Assembly (NCBI GenBank): GCA_030620095.1 | Contig: JAUTXW010000204.1 | Span: 744,001 to 808,000 of the forward strand | Direction of reading: 5' to 3' | Origin: Kuschelorhynchus macadamiae | Taxonomy: Eukaryota > Arthropoda > Insecta > Coleoptera > Curculionidae | DNA: 64,000 bases | Shown: in pieces, positions 11,160 to 28,791 of the stretch | Numbering within the stretch: position 1 is the stretch's first letter | How the letters are laid out: the number at the start of each line of letters is the position of its first letter | Notes under the pieces: generated by a model | Database searches by the model: none | Told to the model about the DNA's origin: nothing | What the model saw: only the letters and a program-made list of their open reading frames with translations | Translations under genes and position numbers: made by a program

Positions 11160-11809
11160 CAATGAAGGGTCAAGTCAGGCGACTGAGATGGCCACCTGAC
11201 TGGACCATACCTAATTGCTTATCAGGAAAATGCCTATCTAAAAAAACTGCAATTCTTCGGGCGTTATGGCTTAGGGCGAGGTCTTCTTGCAAATATCCGT
11301 AATTTATTCCTTGAATTTCCGGCAGGCGTTAGATTACCTTCAAATATACAGTAACACAAAATTGAGTTCTACAGTGCACACCAAACATTAAAACCGAATC
11401 TGCCCTGTATGACTGGGACTGGGATTAATGATTTCATTGCGACTTATGCATGCGAACTTCATTGGACCAACTAATTTTTTTTGAAAAACATATTATCTCT
11501 TGGGCAATTTTCAAGATATCTAAGACAAAACTTCCGTGTACTTTTTACGTCCCCTGGTTGCAAACTGTGCACTTTTCTGTAACAGTACTGTTGAAAATTA
11601 TTCTTCTTTAGTCTTTTTTTGAACTTTTTTGTGTTAACACCTATGTCGTTTCTAATCTCTCTCGATGACGAATTTGGATTAGCTAAGACGTATGCAACTG
11701 TATTTATTTCTTCTATTTCACTATTCTCCTTGTAATACGACTTAAGCCTCGGTTTTAGGAATACCTCATAGAGCTGAATAATATTTTCCAATCTTTTAAA
11801 TATATCCAC
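11160..11809 (-). pseudogene. mariner/Tc1-like transposase (degenerate)
   Basis: The minus-strand frame 11809-11471 has a helix-turn-helix region (Asn-Pro-Asn-Ser-Ser-Ser-Arg-Glu-Ile) followed by Lys-Lys-Asn-x-Phe-Gln-Gln-Tyr and Leu-Gln-Pro-Gly-Asp, the typical DNA-binding half of insect mariner-type transposases. The next recognisable part (about 11305-11160) has Leu-Ser-His-Asn-Ala and Phe-Leu-Asp-Arg-His-Phe-Pro, matching the region after the second catalytic Asp. The segment with the first catalytic Asp is not readable. Frameshifts and lost motifs make it non-functional. It lies within the inverted repeats at 10175-12378. Confidence 0.65.
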
Positions 11810-12378
11810 AAAGGACTGACTTCTCTCAGGATATCTTCTGAAATATAGTTCTGATGCTGCAATACTGTTTTTCTTAGATTCAATGTAACATTAGGTATAA
11901 CATATTATACTTTTGCATGTTATCGTATACCATTTTGCTTTGAAATTCTTTAAGGCTTTATATTCTATTAGTTGAATTATTACATAAATATATACATACA
12001 TAAGTTACAACACTATTCAGAGTTATCTATAGAGTTATAAAAATTTAGTTATTTTGTATCAGCTATAATAATTTCGAATATAAATAAGAAGTGATGTAAC
12101 TCAACTGAAAAGTAAATTTAATTCTAAATTAAAATAAGAAATAATATACAGAATGTTCCATTTAAAAAAGGCAACTTTATATCCTCTTTTAAATTATTGT
12201 GTTTAGAAAAAAAAGTACGCCACTGGATTCTACGGAAAATTTTTTAAAACTTATATTTGAACAATTTTTCTCTATCTCCAATAACATCCAAGATACAGCT
12301 GAAAAACGTTTTCAGATTTTTGGTATCTCCTAGAGTTTACCCAATACCCCATAAAAGTACCGAAAAAGCGCCACCCTG

Positions 12379-13118
12379 TATATATTAAGGATAATAAAAG
12401 TATTCCTGAGTCTTTTCGACATCGTTGAAGTCGAATATGCCATTCACATAGCAAAAAAGCCAACAGGAGGTGCGTAATTCAAGATGGCTGTCTGTGAAAA
12501 ATGTTATTCAGGGCCTTAACAGTTTATTTGGATTTAATGGATCGTTTAGCAATTTTACTTTCTCCGGCTGACGGATGTAAAGACATTATCTATTACAGCG
12601 GTCAGCTGTTATTTGATTTTAAGAAGAAGAGTGTTGGACCCTTTCCCCCGTATTCACTAAAAAGGTTTAAGAGCTAGACCAGGTCTAGTTGCCATGGTAC
12701 TTAAAACTCTTAGTTCGCCAGTTATGTTTCGCTTATGTCACTGTCATTTTGTAATTGTGACGTTTAGAAATATTATCTGTTCAATTGTTAGAAATGTCAT
12801 GTTGAACCTATAACTGTCAAGTTAGACCTGGAAATTTAAACATCTCTAAAGAGAGAATACGCAAAACAATTGTGATCGAAGACTTAACATCTTCCGCAAG
12901 GCTCACCACCCTGCAGCGCCGCTGCCGAGTGTTTTAAGTGTTGATTTGACCTTTCGACATCCAAGCGGTAAATTTGCTTCACCCTACATTTATTTATTTT
13001 TCATTTTCTTTCAGAAAATAGTACTTTGATTTAGATACAGTGTTTTTGTTATTTCCTGTAGGTTACCTTCCTAAATTAAGACAATGGATTGTGCCATCCT
13101 TAAGTTGAACTTAAATTA
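12379..13118. other. Stretch without a recognised gene
   Basis: A GC-richer patch at 12880-12960 and a pyrimidine tract ending in CAG near 13014 could be host-like sequence or a splice acceptor, but no ORF supports this. Confidence 0.3.
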
Positions 13119-13563
13119 ATGGTGTATATGTCTCCGTGGCTAAGGACTCTAGTAAACTGCCTAGATTTGGAAAAGGGCGAGAATAGCTGCGTGACGAATC
13201 GCGAGTGTGGCAATGTTAAATTTTTAGAGTTGTTTGATGATGACAGTCACAGGTCTCGTAAATTATCATACCATCATGACTGCTACTATACTTTTATGAG
13301 TATTGAAAAGCTGAGCACACTGCAACATAAGAACAAGTCAGTCCTCCTTGTCGACAAAACGTGTGATATGTGCAAATACTGTAAAATGGGACAAAAAGAT
13401 ATGAATTGTTTGTCAAGAGAATAAAAAGAAGGCTTACATCTAGTAATGTAAAACAACATGAATTCCAAGATTATGTAAATAAGCAAATTTTGCTAAGGTT
13501 TGACAATACGAATAAGCGGCCTTCATGTTACAAAAGAAGAGCAGCCAAAATTGTATGCAGCTG
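13119..13563 (+). pseudogene. Cysteine-rich ORF remnant, unknown
   Basis: I do not recognise this gene. A 101-residue frame (13119-13424) carries spaced Cys/His groups: Cys-x5-Cys-Gly, then Tyr-His-His-Asp-Cys-Tyr, then Cys-Asp-Met-Cys-Lys-Tyr-Cys. The frame stops at 13422, but an overlapping frame continues to about 13563 with basic residues (Lys-Arg-Arg). The Tyr-His-x-x-Cys-Tyr pattern recalls the zinc-binding N-terminal regions of some arthropod transposon-derived proteins, so a frameshifted relic is the best guess. It starts at an alternative codon, so the true start is unknown. Confidence 0.3.
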
Positions 13564-14002
13564 AAGCAGTATACCACAGTTCATGTACGTAGGTCTGGTG
13601 AAGAAATTTGTCTGCAATTCGTAAAAACTTGTAGGCAGGTGAGGGTTTATGCATCACTCGGCCAGGTAAGGATTTAGTCAGGTGGTGTTCAGGGCTAAGC
13701 GAGTACCCCCTCAAAGGGGACGACTATTTTCCTTGTCGAGGAGTTCGTGGTACAACTTTATAAGGTCAGTAATACCACCACAATTTCATTCTTAGCTAAC
13801 GTTTATAATAAATTGGTTTTAAAATATAGTCCTGTTCTTTTTACAGGTATCACCGGCGACTTCTATACTGGTATATAATATTTGAAATACTTGAGCCCGA
13901 AGAATTTCCCCCCACCAGCTCATATTTAGAAGCTATCATTATGAAATAACTATTCCAAAGGATTTTTATTTACAGTGGTGCGTTTGCGTTTTTGAAAAAT
14001 GC

Positions 14003-14077
14003 CCACTTACTTGATCCCCACTTACCTGATCCCCACTTATCTGATCCTTATTTACCTGATCCCCCTTACCCGATCCT
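14003..14077. repeat. Minisatellite, about 16-bp unit, about five copies
   Basis: Imperfect tandem copies of CCCACTTACCTGATCC. Confidence 0.85.
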
Positions 14078-14559
14078 CAGCAAATGGGACGGGTGGGCAT
14101 ATATTAAAAGTTTGTTCCGGTTTTGACCACATCGGAATCAGTACCAAAAGCCTGCAAGGACATCCTGACTTATGGGTGCGAGACAGGCTGTCTAATAACT
14201 TAAGTACTTAATAAAATGCAAATTTTCCGTGGTTTAGCAACAAATTCCTGGCTTTAAAGCTTGGCTTGAAAAGTAGATTAATTTAAAATATGGAAATGAG
14301 TATGCCCATTGCAAGATATCGATATTATTGTATATAAGAATGACATACGAAAACGACGACACGGAATATCTACCAAACAAGATAAATTGTTGTAAATAAA
14401 AAAAATAACTGATATTAAAATAAAACAAATCTCTTAAGGTACTAAAAGAGCAAAATTGAAGGTAAATTGATTGTTAGCAACAAAAACATATCTTATAAAC
14501 TAATGGATATCTTAGGCCTCTTATATAGCAATTTATTCCCAGATTCAAAAATTCAGAAA

Positions 14560-14770
14560 TCCAAAGGATAAAAGCTACCATGGAGGTGAAACAAGGATTG
14601 GGTGACAAATTTAAAGGGCAACTTTTCTCACTGTTGGGATTCCAAAAATGTTTTTCTCAATTATAATAGATGAGACCACCGATAGAGCAAGTATAAAACA
14701 ATGTGATTTCACACTAATATATTTTTGTGATCGAAAAACAGAGCAGGTTAGATAAAGGTTTAAAAATTTG
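14560..14770 (+). pseudogene. hAT-type transposase fragment
   Basis: One frame reads Phe-Ser-Ile-Ile-Ile-Asp-Glu-Thr-Thr-Asp-Arg followed by Thr-Leu-Ile-Tyr-Phe-Cys-Asp at about 14655-14755. This matches the first catalytic Asp block (Ile-Asp-Glu-Thr-Thr-Asp) of hAT/ZBED-like transposases. Stops surround it on both sides and nothing else of the gene is readable nearby. Confidence 0.6.
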
Positions 14771-15840
14771 CATTAACAAGTCAAAGTATACCAATCCAAA
14801 ATATAGTAAGTTTTTCTGCTGATAGATGCAATTTTATGTTTGGTTGACTTTTGATGTCTTCATCCACAGGCCGAGTAATCAGAACAAGCGGAGTATTCGA
14901 ACAGGTTAATTTTATGTATAAAATAATGAAAATATATACATTATGTACAACCTAACTTTTGAAACCCGTAACATATTATATACCCGAAATATGGCAATAT
15001 TACTAACAGTTGGCAGCACTGTTTTAGACTGTGAATTTTTTTCGCCAATTTTTACTCAGCCTGTGTGTTATTCTGGCAACAATTATTCGTAAACATGAGT
15101 TTTTATTACTTTAAGGCAAAACCGCTTCAGTTAAAGCTTTTGTCATTTTACGTCAGAGATACCTTTCTCGTCACTAACATTTCTAAACCAGTTCTTAAAT
15201 TTTAGAAAGAAATTTCAATGCACTTTCATCTAGTTTCGGAAAAAAAATTGTTAATAAAATATGAAAAAAAAAATAGAACCGACTTAAAAAATCGCTAAAA
15301 AGTAAAAAATTATATTTTTTTTATTTTTTAAATATAGACTTTTTGAAGTCGACGCCCAAAGCATCCTCGCCCAGATATTACAAAATATAGTTGATGTATT
15401 TTGTATTACATTACATATAAATATATAGCTAAGCTTATATCTTTTAAAACTTATGCCCGAATCACTTGCTCTTACGGCCTCTTTGTGGAATTGCGCAAGT
15501 GCAAACTTCCATTTCCTGCGTATTTCGAGACATGCGTAGAAATATGTTGGGGCGTTGCTGCTGTTGGCTAGGTTAGTACATGAAGATTTTATCGCAGCCG
15601 TATTATAGAAAATACACTTAGGTAAACTAAAGGTAAACTATAAAACAAGTCCAACCCCAGCAGCGACCAAATTTACTCGGTAGTTCGACTTTAAAATAGT
15701 AACGTCACCCTCTCTGAATAACATATTAAAATCTGTATTAGGTTAGTAAGGTTACTAGTGAGTATAGGTAATACGTATATGTATATTTTTTTGATATATA
15801 TTATTACAGATTAGTCATTATTTGGGCGCCGCCTTCAAAA
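14771..15840. other. Non-coding AT-rich stretch
   Basis: Only low-complexity sequence and unassigned repeat-like pieces are visible. Confidence 0.35.
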
Positions 15841-15949
15841 TGTCTATATTTAGGGAATAAATAAATATTTTTTACTTTTTAGTGATTTTTTGCAAGTTAA
15901 ATTTTTTAGAATATTATAATTTGTAGTATATGTGTATCTAATTGTACAT

Positions 15950-16600
15950 AACATAATACAAAAATAAATACTTAAGAACACTTTCTTTTCCGAAGTAAAA
16001 GATATTTTATTATATAATGAATTAACGAAATCTAAAAACTCACTCAGTTCCTGTTCATTTCCGTTCCACACAATGCAAATATCGTCGACGTATCTTTTAT
16101 ATGCGATCAAAAACTAAGAGAAGCGACTTTCCATGATTTGCTTCTCAAAATTATTCATAAAGACCTCGCTGAGGAACGGTCCTAGACAGGAAACAATCGC
16201 CAAGCCTGCCCTCTGTTTAAAGAATCGGCCATTAAATTTAAAGAAGTTTTGATCTAAAACAGTGGACAGAAGGGAGAGAGGTACTTATTATTAAACCCCT
16301 AACTAGTCCAATACACTCTTTAGAGGGAACGCTAAGGAGTAAGTTCTTAACATCTAGCGAAATCAACGTGGCATTGTGCGGAATTTCAATGCCCTTTAAG
16401 TAATCTGCAAACTCTAAGGAGTTCATTGTAAAAAAATTATTGTGGAAGACCGTTACTTTCTTGAAAACCCCATTCACACACGATGACAATTTATAACATG
16501 GTGATTCCACGAATGACAGCACTGGCCCTATAGGAATTCTCTCTTTGTGCACCTTGGGTAGACCATAAAGCAAAGGTGTTCTAGCACCTTTCCTTTATAG
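15950..16600 (-). pseudogene. Penelope-like reverse transcriptase (degenerate)
   Basis: The minus strand encodes Gly-Leu-Pro-Lys-Val-His-Lys, then Pro-Ile-Gly-Pro-Val-Leu-Ser, then Asp-Val-Lys-Asn-Leu, then Lys-Gln-Arg-Ala-Gly-Leu-Ala-Ile, then Tyr-Lys-Arg-Tyr-Val-Asp-Asp. This is the block order of Penelope-like reverse transcriptases, where the second block is usually Pro-x-Arg-Pro-Ile-Val-Ser and the last holds the catalytic Asp pair. The frame is broken between 16238 and 16110, and similarity is lost after Phe-Thr-Ser-Glu-Lys near 15985. The GIY-YIG endonuclease usual at the C-terminus is not visible. A hammerhead-like core, known from Penelope termini, lies about 450 bp away on the other strand at 17035. 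Confidence 0.8.
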
Positions 16601-16751
16601 CACGAAAATTAGACTTGAAAGAAAAGATGGAGATAACTAGAGCCGAAAAGAGCCCCGTTCTCTTATGCGTTAATGACGTTTTCAGTTTCGAGCCGATATA
16701 ATTTAAATTAGTTATTAAACAAATATCCCGTACCTCCCAACATTATTTTAG

Positions 16752-16840
16752 TAGAACGGTAGCCGAGTGGTCTATGGTTCTGTAACTTAAATTTTCTGGG
16801 AACCGAATTTTTAATTCCATCCTTACCATGGACAAAGTTT
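16752..16840 (+). repeat. tRNA-like SINE fragment or tRNA pseudogene
   Basis: TAGCCGAGTGG at 16760 matches an RNA polymerase III A box. About 40 bases on, GGAACCGAATTTTTAATTCC resembles a damaged T arm/B box. No full cloverleaf can be drawn. Confidence 0.45.
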
Positions 16841-17034
16841 TTTAATTATTTTTACAATATTGTTGTTGGAAGATATAACCAAGGTTTAGTTTTTGTCTAA
16901 TTATGTAGTTGTATGTGCCAATTTTATATATTATCAATTTTATATATTATAAATGTTTTTGTTGTTTTAAGGTAGGCTTTTTAATGCTTAAATTATTAAA
17001 TACATTACTATTAGGTTTTTAATGCATTTTAGTT

Positions 17035-17062
17035 CTGATGATGCCTGTTTATTTGGCGAAAC
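17035..17062 (+). ncRNA. Hammerhead-like core
   Basis: CTGATGA, then TGCC-loop-GGC, then GAAAC: the core order of a hammerhead with a short stem II. Stem I pairing is not convincing. Confidence 0.4.
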
Positions 17063-19475
17063 ATGTGTAATAATAGCAATTTTTTTCACAGTATTAAACC
17101 ATTTGACTGAGGCCGAGACATTTTTCAATGCTTTGGTTTAAAAAGAAAATTTTAAAAAAGTTTAATTATAAAACTCTCTACCTTTATCGCTCTGATATCT
17201 GCGTTTTTTGTTTAATATAATTTTATTATTACAAAAAAAAATGGGTGAACGGATTTTAAATCAAACTATATGAAACCACGAGAGAAACGGCCCTTACAAT
17301 TTGGCGTTTGAGTCATCAATCAATCGGCCAAACCATTTAGACAATATGCGCGAACAAACATAAAAAAAAATTTATATAAAGGTTGCATTGCGAACCTCGC
17401 CGTTTTTTGAAGTCGGTTAAAAAATAAAGAATATGTTATTAATAATACAGCTATTATCCTATTAATACTGTAAACACTAAAAGATCTGTGCGGGAGCAGT
17501 TTTGACAGTCTTGTTTAGAGTGACACTTAGTTTTTCAAATTAGTAATAATTAATTGTTCTCTATGGGTGGTTAAGTTTATCGATATAATTACTACTTTTA
17601 CGTCATTCTAGTTAACCAACAAACTCCAAAAGTTAATAATATATCATTGACCTAACTACGTATACTTTCCAAATATCTAAATTTCACTGCAGAGTTTAAT
17701 TTTGGACCATAATTTAAACGAAGGATCGTTGCGTTCCAAAGTAATAAAACAGCTGTCGTAATTATTCACCGTATTTCGCAGAGTAGAACCTTAAAAATAA
17801 TTAGTGGTCGCTGCTGAAACAAATTTAGAATGCAAAGGATTTGCAAACTGGAGCATGAGAATATACGTGCTTTGAAGTTTTAACTGCATAACAAATCATA
17901 GTTTTATATGTAAGCACTGGGAGAACACTATCGTTTGTAGATCGAAGATGAGAAACATTTTCAGATTAAAGTCTAAACTGTTGAGAGAACCATAAAATAA
18001 AATATTTATTGCTATATTTTTAGGCCACACCGGTTACAATAGGGCTTTATATTTGAAACGCTTATTTTTTAAACATTTAATTTAAATTAATGATATTGTA
18101 TTATACAATGATGATATTAAAATCTTGTTGGTCTTATCTGTATGTACAGGATGATCCAGATAACTTTAAATGGAAATATTTCGGTTATTTTTGAAATTAA
18201 AAGAAAAAGTTCCTTGATTTGATCTACTCTTTCATATACTTATATGGTAATGTATACAAGGTATCTCAAAGATGCAAAGCAAGTACCACCTGTTTTTTTT
18301 TAATTATAATAAACCACATATTTTATTGTTTTTTAAATTTTTATTAAATTCTGCATTTTTTGTATATGTATTATACTATGTATCATAAATTAATGACTTC
18401 CGAAACATTAAAGGTTTTAGAATTACGAAATTCTACGTTTTTTACACATTTACAGATATAATTGCTTACCTATTTAGATACTTGCTGCTAGCTGTAGCTT
18501 TATTTTTAAATGTCATGACATTGATGTTTAAAGTCTGTAAAAATGAGTTAAGTAGTAAACTTACCCGATTTTTATTTTGTGCGGATGTTTTTAAAACATT
18601 AAAATTCGGTCTGTAGAGCATCTTGATAAAATTATTATACATATTTTATTTTAAGTTCATATACAAAGTACATATTGATTTCTTGCGGGCTTAATTTTGG
18701 CCTTGAGGCACAAATTATTGCTGATTTATTGATTTGCTTTTCGCTCATTTTAATTTTGAACCAAAACATTTATACTATTTTTATAGAGTGTTCTAAATTT
18801 ATTGGTCACGAGTTTGAATAAGAAGTATTCGTAGTTAATTAGCTGAAACAAGAACAGAGTTTAATACAGAGTGGTAATCAAGTGATTTCGCAAATTATTG
18901 GTAAATATTCGTCTTATAGAAATAAATATTCGTTTTGCAGATTCATATTTTTAAAATACCAGGTGATGCAGGAGACATGTAACAGGCCACAGTTTTTTCT
19001 TTTACTTTTAAACATATCAATTTGAAATTTTTACACGTACATAGCTCAATGCAAGAAACATTGTTGATAAAAAAGACAATTAAAAACTACTACATTGATG
19101 TTTTTTTCTTTTTTTTTTCCTTTATTTATTTCACAACATTCATTATCAATATTTAGAATAGGTATCTGTTAATGCGGTAGGTAATAGAATTTATTTATAA
19201 GGACAAATGGGTTTCCATTATATATATTCAATTAGTCTATATTTAAAAATGAACTCTTTGTAAAAAAAAGTAAATAATTCTGTTTTGTTCTGTTAGTTCT
19301 GTGTAGAAGTAAATATATTTAATAATTTAAGGCATGTATACACACAAATTCTAAGCAATTTATGTGCACAGAATTTGCCGTTAGTATGTATGTGTATGTT
19401 TTTCTTTTCTCTAACAGAACTATGCTAATTGCTGTATTCTTAGTTATTATGTTAGAATTGTCATATTATAGGCAA
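17063..19475. other. Long stretch without a recognised gene
   Basis: An ACAGGATGATCCAG motif near 18147 looks like a mariner-type end, but no partner end is seen. No coding sequence found. Confidence 0.4.
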
Positions 19476-19515
19476 TAGTCATATTATAGGCAATAAATAT
19501 TTCATTTCATTTCAC
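19455..19515 (+). repeat. Probable LINE/SINE 3' tail
   Basis: A 19-base unit around GTCATATTATAGGCAATA is repeated twice and followed by AATAAATATTTCATTTCATT, which looks like a retroposon 3' end with a short-repeat tail. Confidence 0.45.
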
Positions 19516-22830
<3,315 letters not shown>

Positions 22831-23731
22831 CGCGCGAAAGTGAATTTAGTGAATATTAGTGACATGATAACTGTGAATATTTTTATATTAATGAAACCTA
22901 GCGGATTTTCGAACTTGCTTTAGATATCTGTATAAACGTTAAAAAATGTACAGCGAAATGGTTTTGGTTAATTGTTAAGCGATAGGGAAAATAATACTAG
23001 CATATCTTGCGCTAAAGACAAAATAATCCTACAGGATCCTCATTTTGATCTTTTACACATTATTAGGTTAATATCATTATCTTTTTAATTAAATTAACAT
23101 TCAACTATTTTCTACGGATTAATATTTAGAAAACTTGTTCTGAAAAATATAGAAAATTCTCACGGCAGTATGTTAAAAGCATACACCCCCGTAAATTTCA
23201 TACCACATAAAAACAATGCAACCCAATCAAAAACCAGAACATAACTCAACAGAAATGCATGGAAACAAAAACCATCTTAAAACGTTAAGTATAACGTTAA
23301 AAAAATAATCCTAGTTTTTTTCTTCAGTGTCAATCCTGTGCTAGGCAATTTGAAAGGTGTGCACAAAAGATCGTAATTCACAGCTAAATAAAATGTTTCC
23401 GTATTTAGTATAGTTAAAAGGAGTTATTTGTAGTGAAAAACAACATATATGAAAAAACTTTGCTGGCCTTTAAAACTGCCCCACCACAAAAATTGTAATT
23501 TTAGTGTTGAAATCCATTTGTTTGTATGTTTTGATAATCCTGTATATCTGACCTAAAGTTTATTACTGTCTAAGCTATTTTTTTCTATAAGCACCAACTT
23601 TAATCAGATATAAAAATTTCTTAATGTATACCTACTTATGTTGCATACTTTTTTTGGACACACTTGGCATATGGTTGTGAAGCATTAGTCCCGCCTGTGT
23701 ATTAGCAGAGTATATTCTAAGCATTAACAGG

Positions 23732-23736
<5 letters not shown>
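22831..23736. other. Stretch without a recognised gene
   Basis: No supported feature. Confidence 0.4.

Positions 23737-23802
<66 letters not shown>
23737..23802. repeat. (TA)n microsatellite
   Basis: About 66 bp of TA, directly before the short repeat copy. Confidence 0.95.
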
Positions 23803-23806
<4 letters not shown>

Positions 23807-24020
23807 GCAGATTTAGCTAGTATCAAATTGTATTTAGTGTCCAAAATTGTATTTACTTTGATACAGGGTGTTTTTTGGTTGGTGACAAAAAATGCAGGAC
23901 ACATTTTTGGCTCACTTTAGGGCTAGAAGTTCATATTAACATGTGCTTGCAAGGCATTCGTTTTTGAGATAGTGAGTGTTAATATTTTAATATTTTTAGT
24001 TTTTATTATATAACATTTGA
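23803..24020. repeat. Dispersed repeat, short copy
   Basis: It matches both ends of 22210-22830. An ACAGGGTGTTTTTTGG motif at 23864 resembles a mariner end at the point where the two copies differ. Confidence 0.6.
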
Positions 24021-27312
<3,292 letters not shown>

Positions 27313-27313
27313 C

Positions 27314-27481
27314 ATGAGCAATTCGATTGCTGAATGGTTCAAAATGGTCGAGCTCTATTTCAAGAATAATAATAAAGGCACAAGAACTCGACAACAGTAT
27401 AGGGAAAATGTTCATAATGGTCAGAGAATACCAATGGCGTCAAAAAGAAATAGACCCGTCATTTCATTCATAAAAATGAAA
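27314..27481 (+). pseudogene. mariner-type transposase N-terminal fragment
   Basis: A frame from the ATG at 27314 begins Met-Ser-Asn-Ser-Ile-Ala-Glu-Trp and contains Met-Val-Glu-Leu-Tyr-Phe-Lys-Asn-Asn-Asn, then Arg-Gln-Gln-Tyr-Arg-Glu-Asn and Arg-Ile-Pro. This resembles the first helix of mariner/DD34-37-type transposases found in insects. The frame stops after about 55 residues and no catalytic part follows. Confidence 0.5.
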
Positions 27482-28652
27482 TAAATAGAATCAAACATCA
27501 ATTTGTTGTTATGTATAAGTAGAAAAAAGACGGACTGATCGCATAAAGAATAGTTTGCGGTGAAAATTGCAACGCTGTCAGATATCTTCGCGAGGCTTAC
27601 CAGTGGCGTAGCTATTTTTGAGATAATATATTATTTGCTATATTTTTTTGAGCCCAAATATTAGTATGGTGGATACGACAGTTTTTTGTTCTAAGATGAA
27701 CAGGAACGACTTCACATTCCAAAAGTGAGAGTTTTAATAATAACTTGAAAACAATTAATTTAGATATTATGTCGTGGAAAGTCTGCACTAAATGGGAAAT
27801 TTTTTATTATCAATTTCTCGAAAAACTTTCTTCTTGATAAAACTTGTGTGTTTGTCGAAAAAATAGTTTTCACAATATTCAACTTTAAGTCAGATATACA
27901 TGGCATTCAAAAAATACGAAAAAAAGTATTTCAAGAATTAAAATTTTTGTGACTGCCGCGGCCGTAAAAAATCGTAAATAAAGGTTTAGTATTAGTTATG
28001 TCATATTAGTAATAGCTAAGGAAAAGATTTAAATAGAAGAATGTTTTTTTGCTGTTTGACCTTAAATATCTCCACAACTATAATATAAAAAATTTTACTG
28101 TTTATATTTAAGATTTTTTATGGCCCTTAAAACTACCGTCAGAAAAATTTTATTTTTTTGAAATCGTTAGTGAAATTCACTTTTTTGAACATCATTATCT
28201 AAAGTTTATTACTATCAAAAATTTTTTTTTGAACCACCAACTCTTATCAAGAAATCAATAATAAAAAAAGTAAATAAATGCATTAAAATGTAAGATGTTT
28301 AAAAATAAAATCATCGAAACTTTTTAGTGATTCTGTAGCACCCTGTATAATATTTTACACTATATTTGAAACTTAATTTTTTTTATAAAAATTTAAATAA
28401 CAAGGTTGATAGTGGTGCTGTACTTTATAAATTTTCACCTGGACACGTGGTTTATAAAAATAAAACAAAGTTTAAAAGTTTGGTATAATTTATTTATAAA
28501 CGGTTTAATATAATAACAAACAACTATTATTATCGACAAAACAAAAGTAACAGCATATTAATTTAATATTTCATTATTTATATAATAATTAAACTCGTCT
28601 ATTACATATTTAATGATTCAGTGACAATTTTCAAAATCGGAAATTTTATATA

Positions 28653-28655
<3 letters not shown>
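27482..28655. other. Stretch with unassigned repeat ends
   Basis: CAGTGGCGTAGCTA at 27603 and GCACCCTGTATAAT near 28340 look like transposon ends, but no matching partners or coding parts were found. Confidence 0.35.

Positions 28656-28696
<41 letters not shown>
28656..28696. repeat. (TA)n microsatellite
   Basis: About 40 bp of TA. Confidence 0.95.
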
Positions 28697-28700
<4 letters not shown>

Positions 28701-28766
28701 TTTAGGTTAGCAAGAAGCTGATTTAATCAATAATTATCTATGACAAAAGACCGGGGTCTTAGTCTA

Positions 28767-28791
28767 GGGGGGGTCCGGACCCCCCCCCCCC
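28767..28791. repeat. Perfect 20-bp GC palindrome plus C-run
   Basis: GGGGGGGTCCGGACCCCCCC (28767-28786) is a perfect palindrome, followed by five more C, in otherwise AT-rich DNA. Similar GC palindromes sit at the ends of some non-autonomous arthropod transposons; the CCTGGCTACGTGCCTG motif near 29592 could be the other end of such an element. Confidence 0.7.

Larger units (their letters stand above)
10175..12378 (-). mobile_element. mariner-like element with long inverted repeats
   Basis: The left end starts CAGGGAGCCGCTTTTTCG after TA; the right end, on the minus strand, starts CAGGGTGGCGCTTTTTCG after TA. The two arms stay similar for several hundred bases (left to about 10545, right back to about 12120), so these are long terminal inverted repeats. 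A degenerate transposase is encoded on the minus strand inside. The TA next to each end fits TA target duplication. The left arm carries an internal direct duplication (10364-10545 and 10564-10757). Confidence 0.75.

Noticed and set aside
14003..14077. CRISPR-like repeat
   Set aside because: The units are contiguous with no spacers, and the organism is eukaryotic.
16752..16840. Functional tRNA gene
   Set aside because: An A box is present but no acceptor stem, anticodon arm or intact T arm can be formed.
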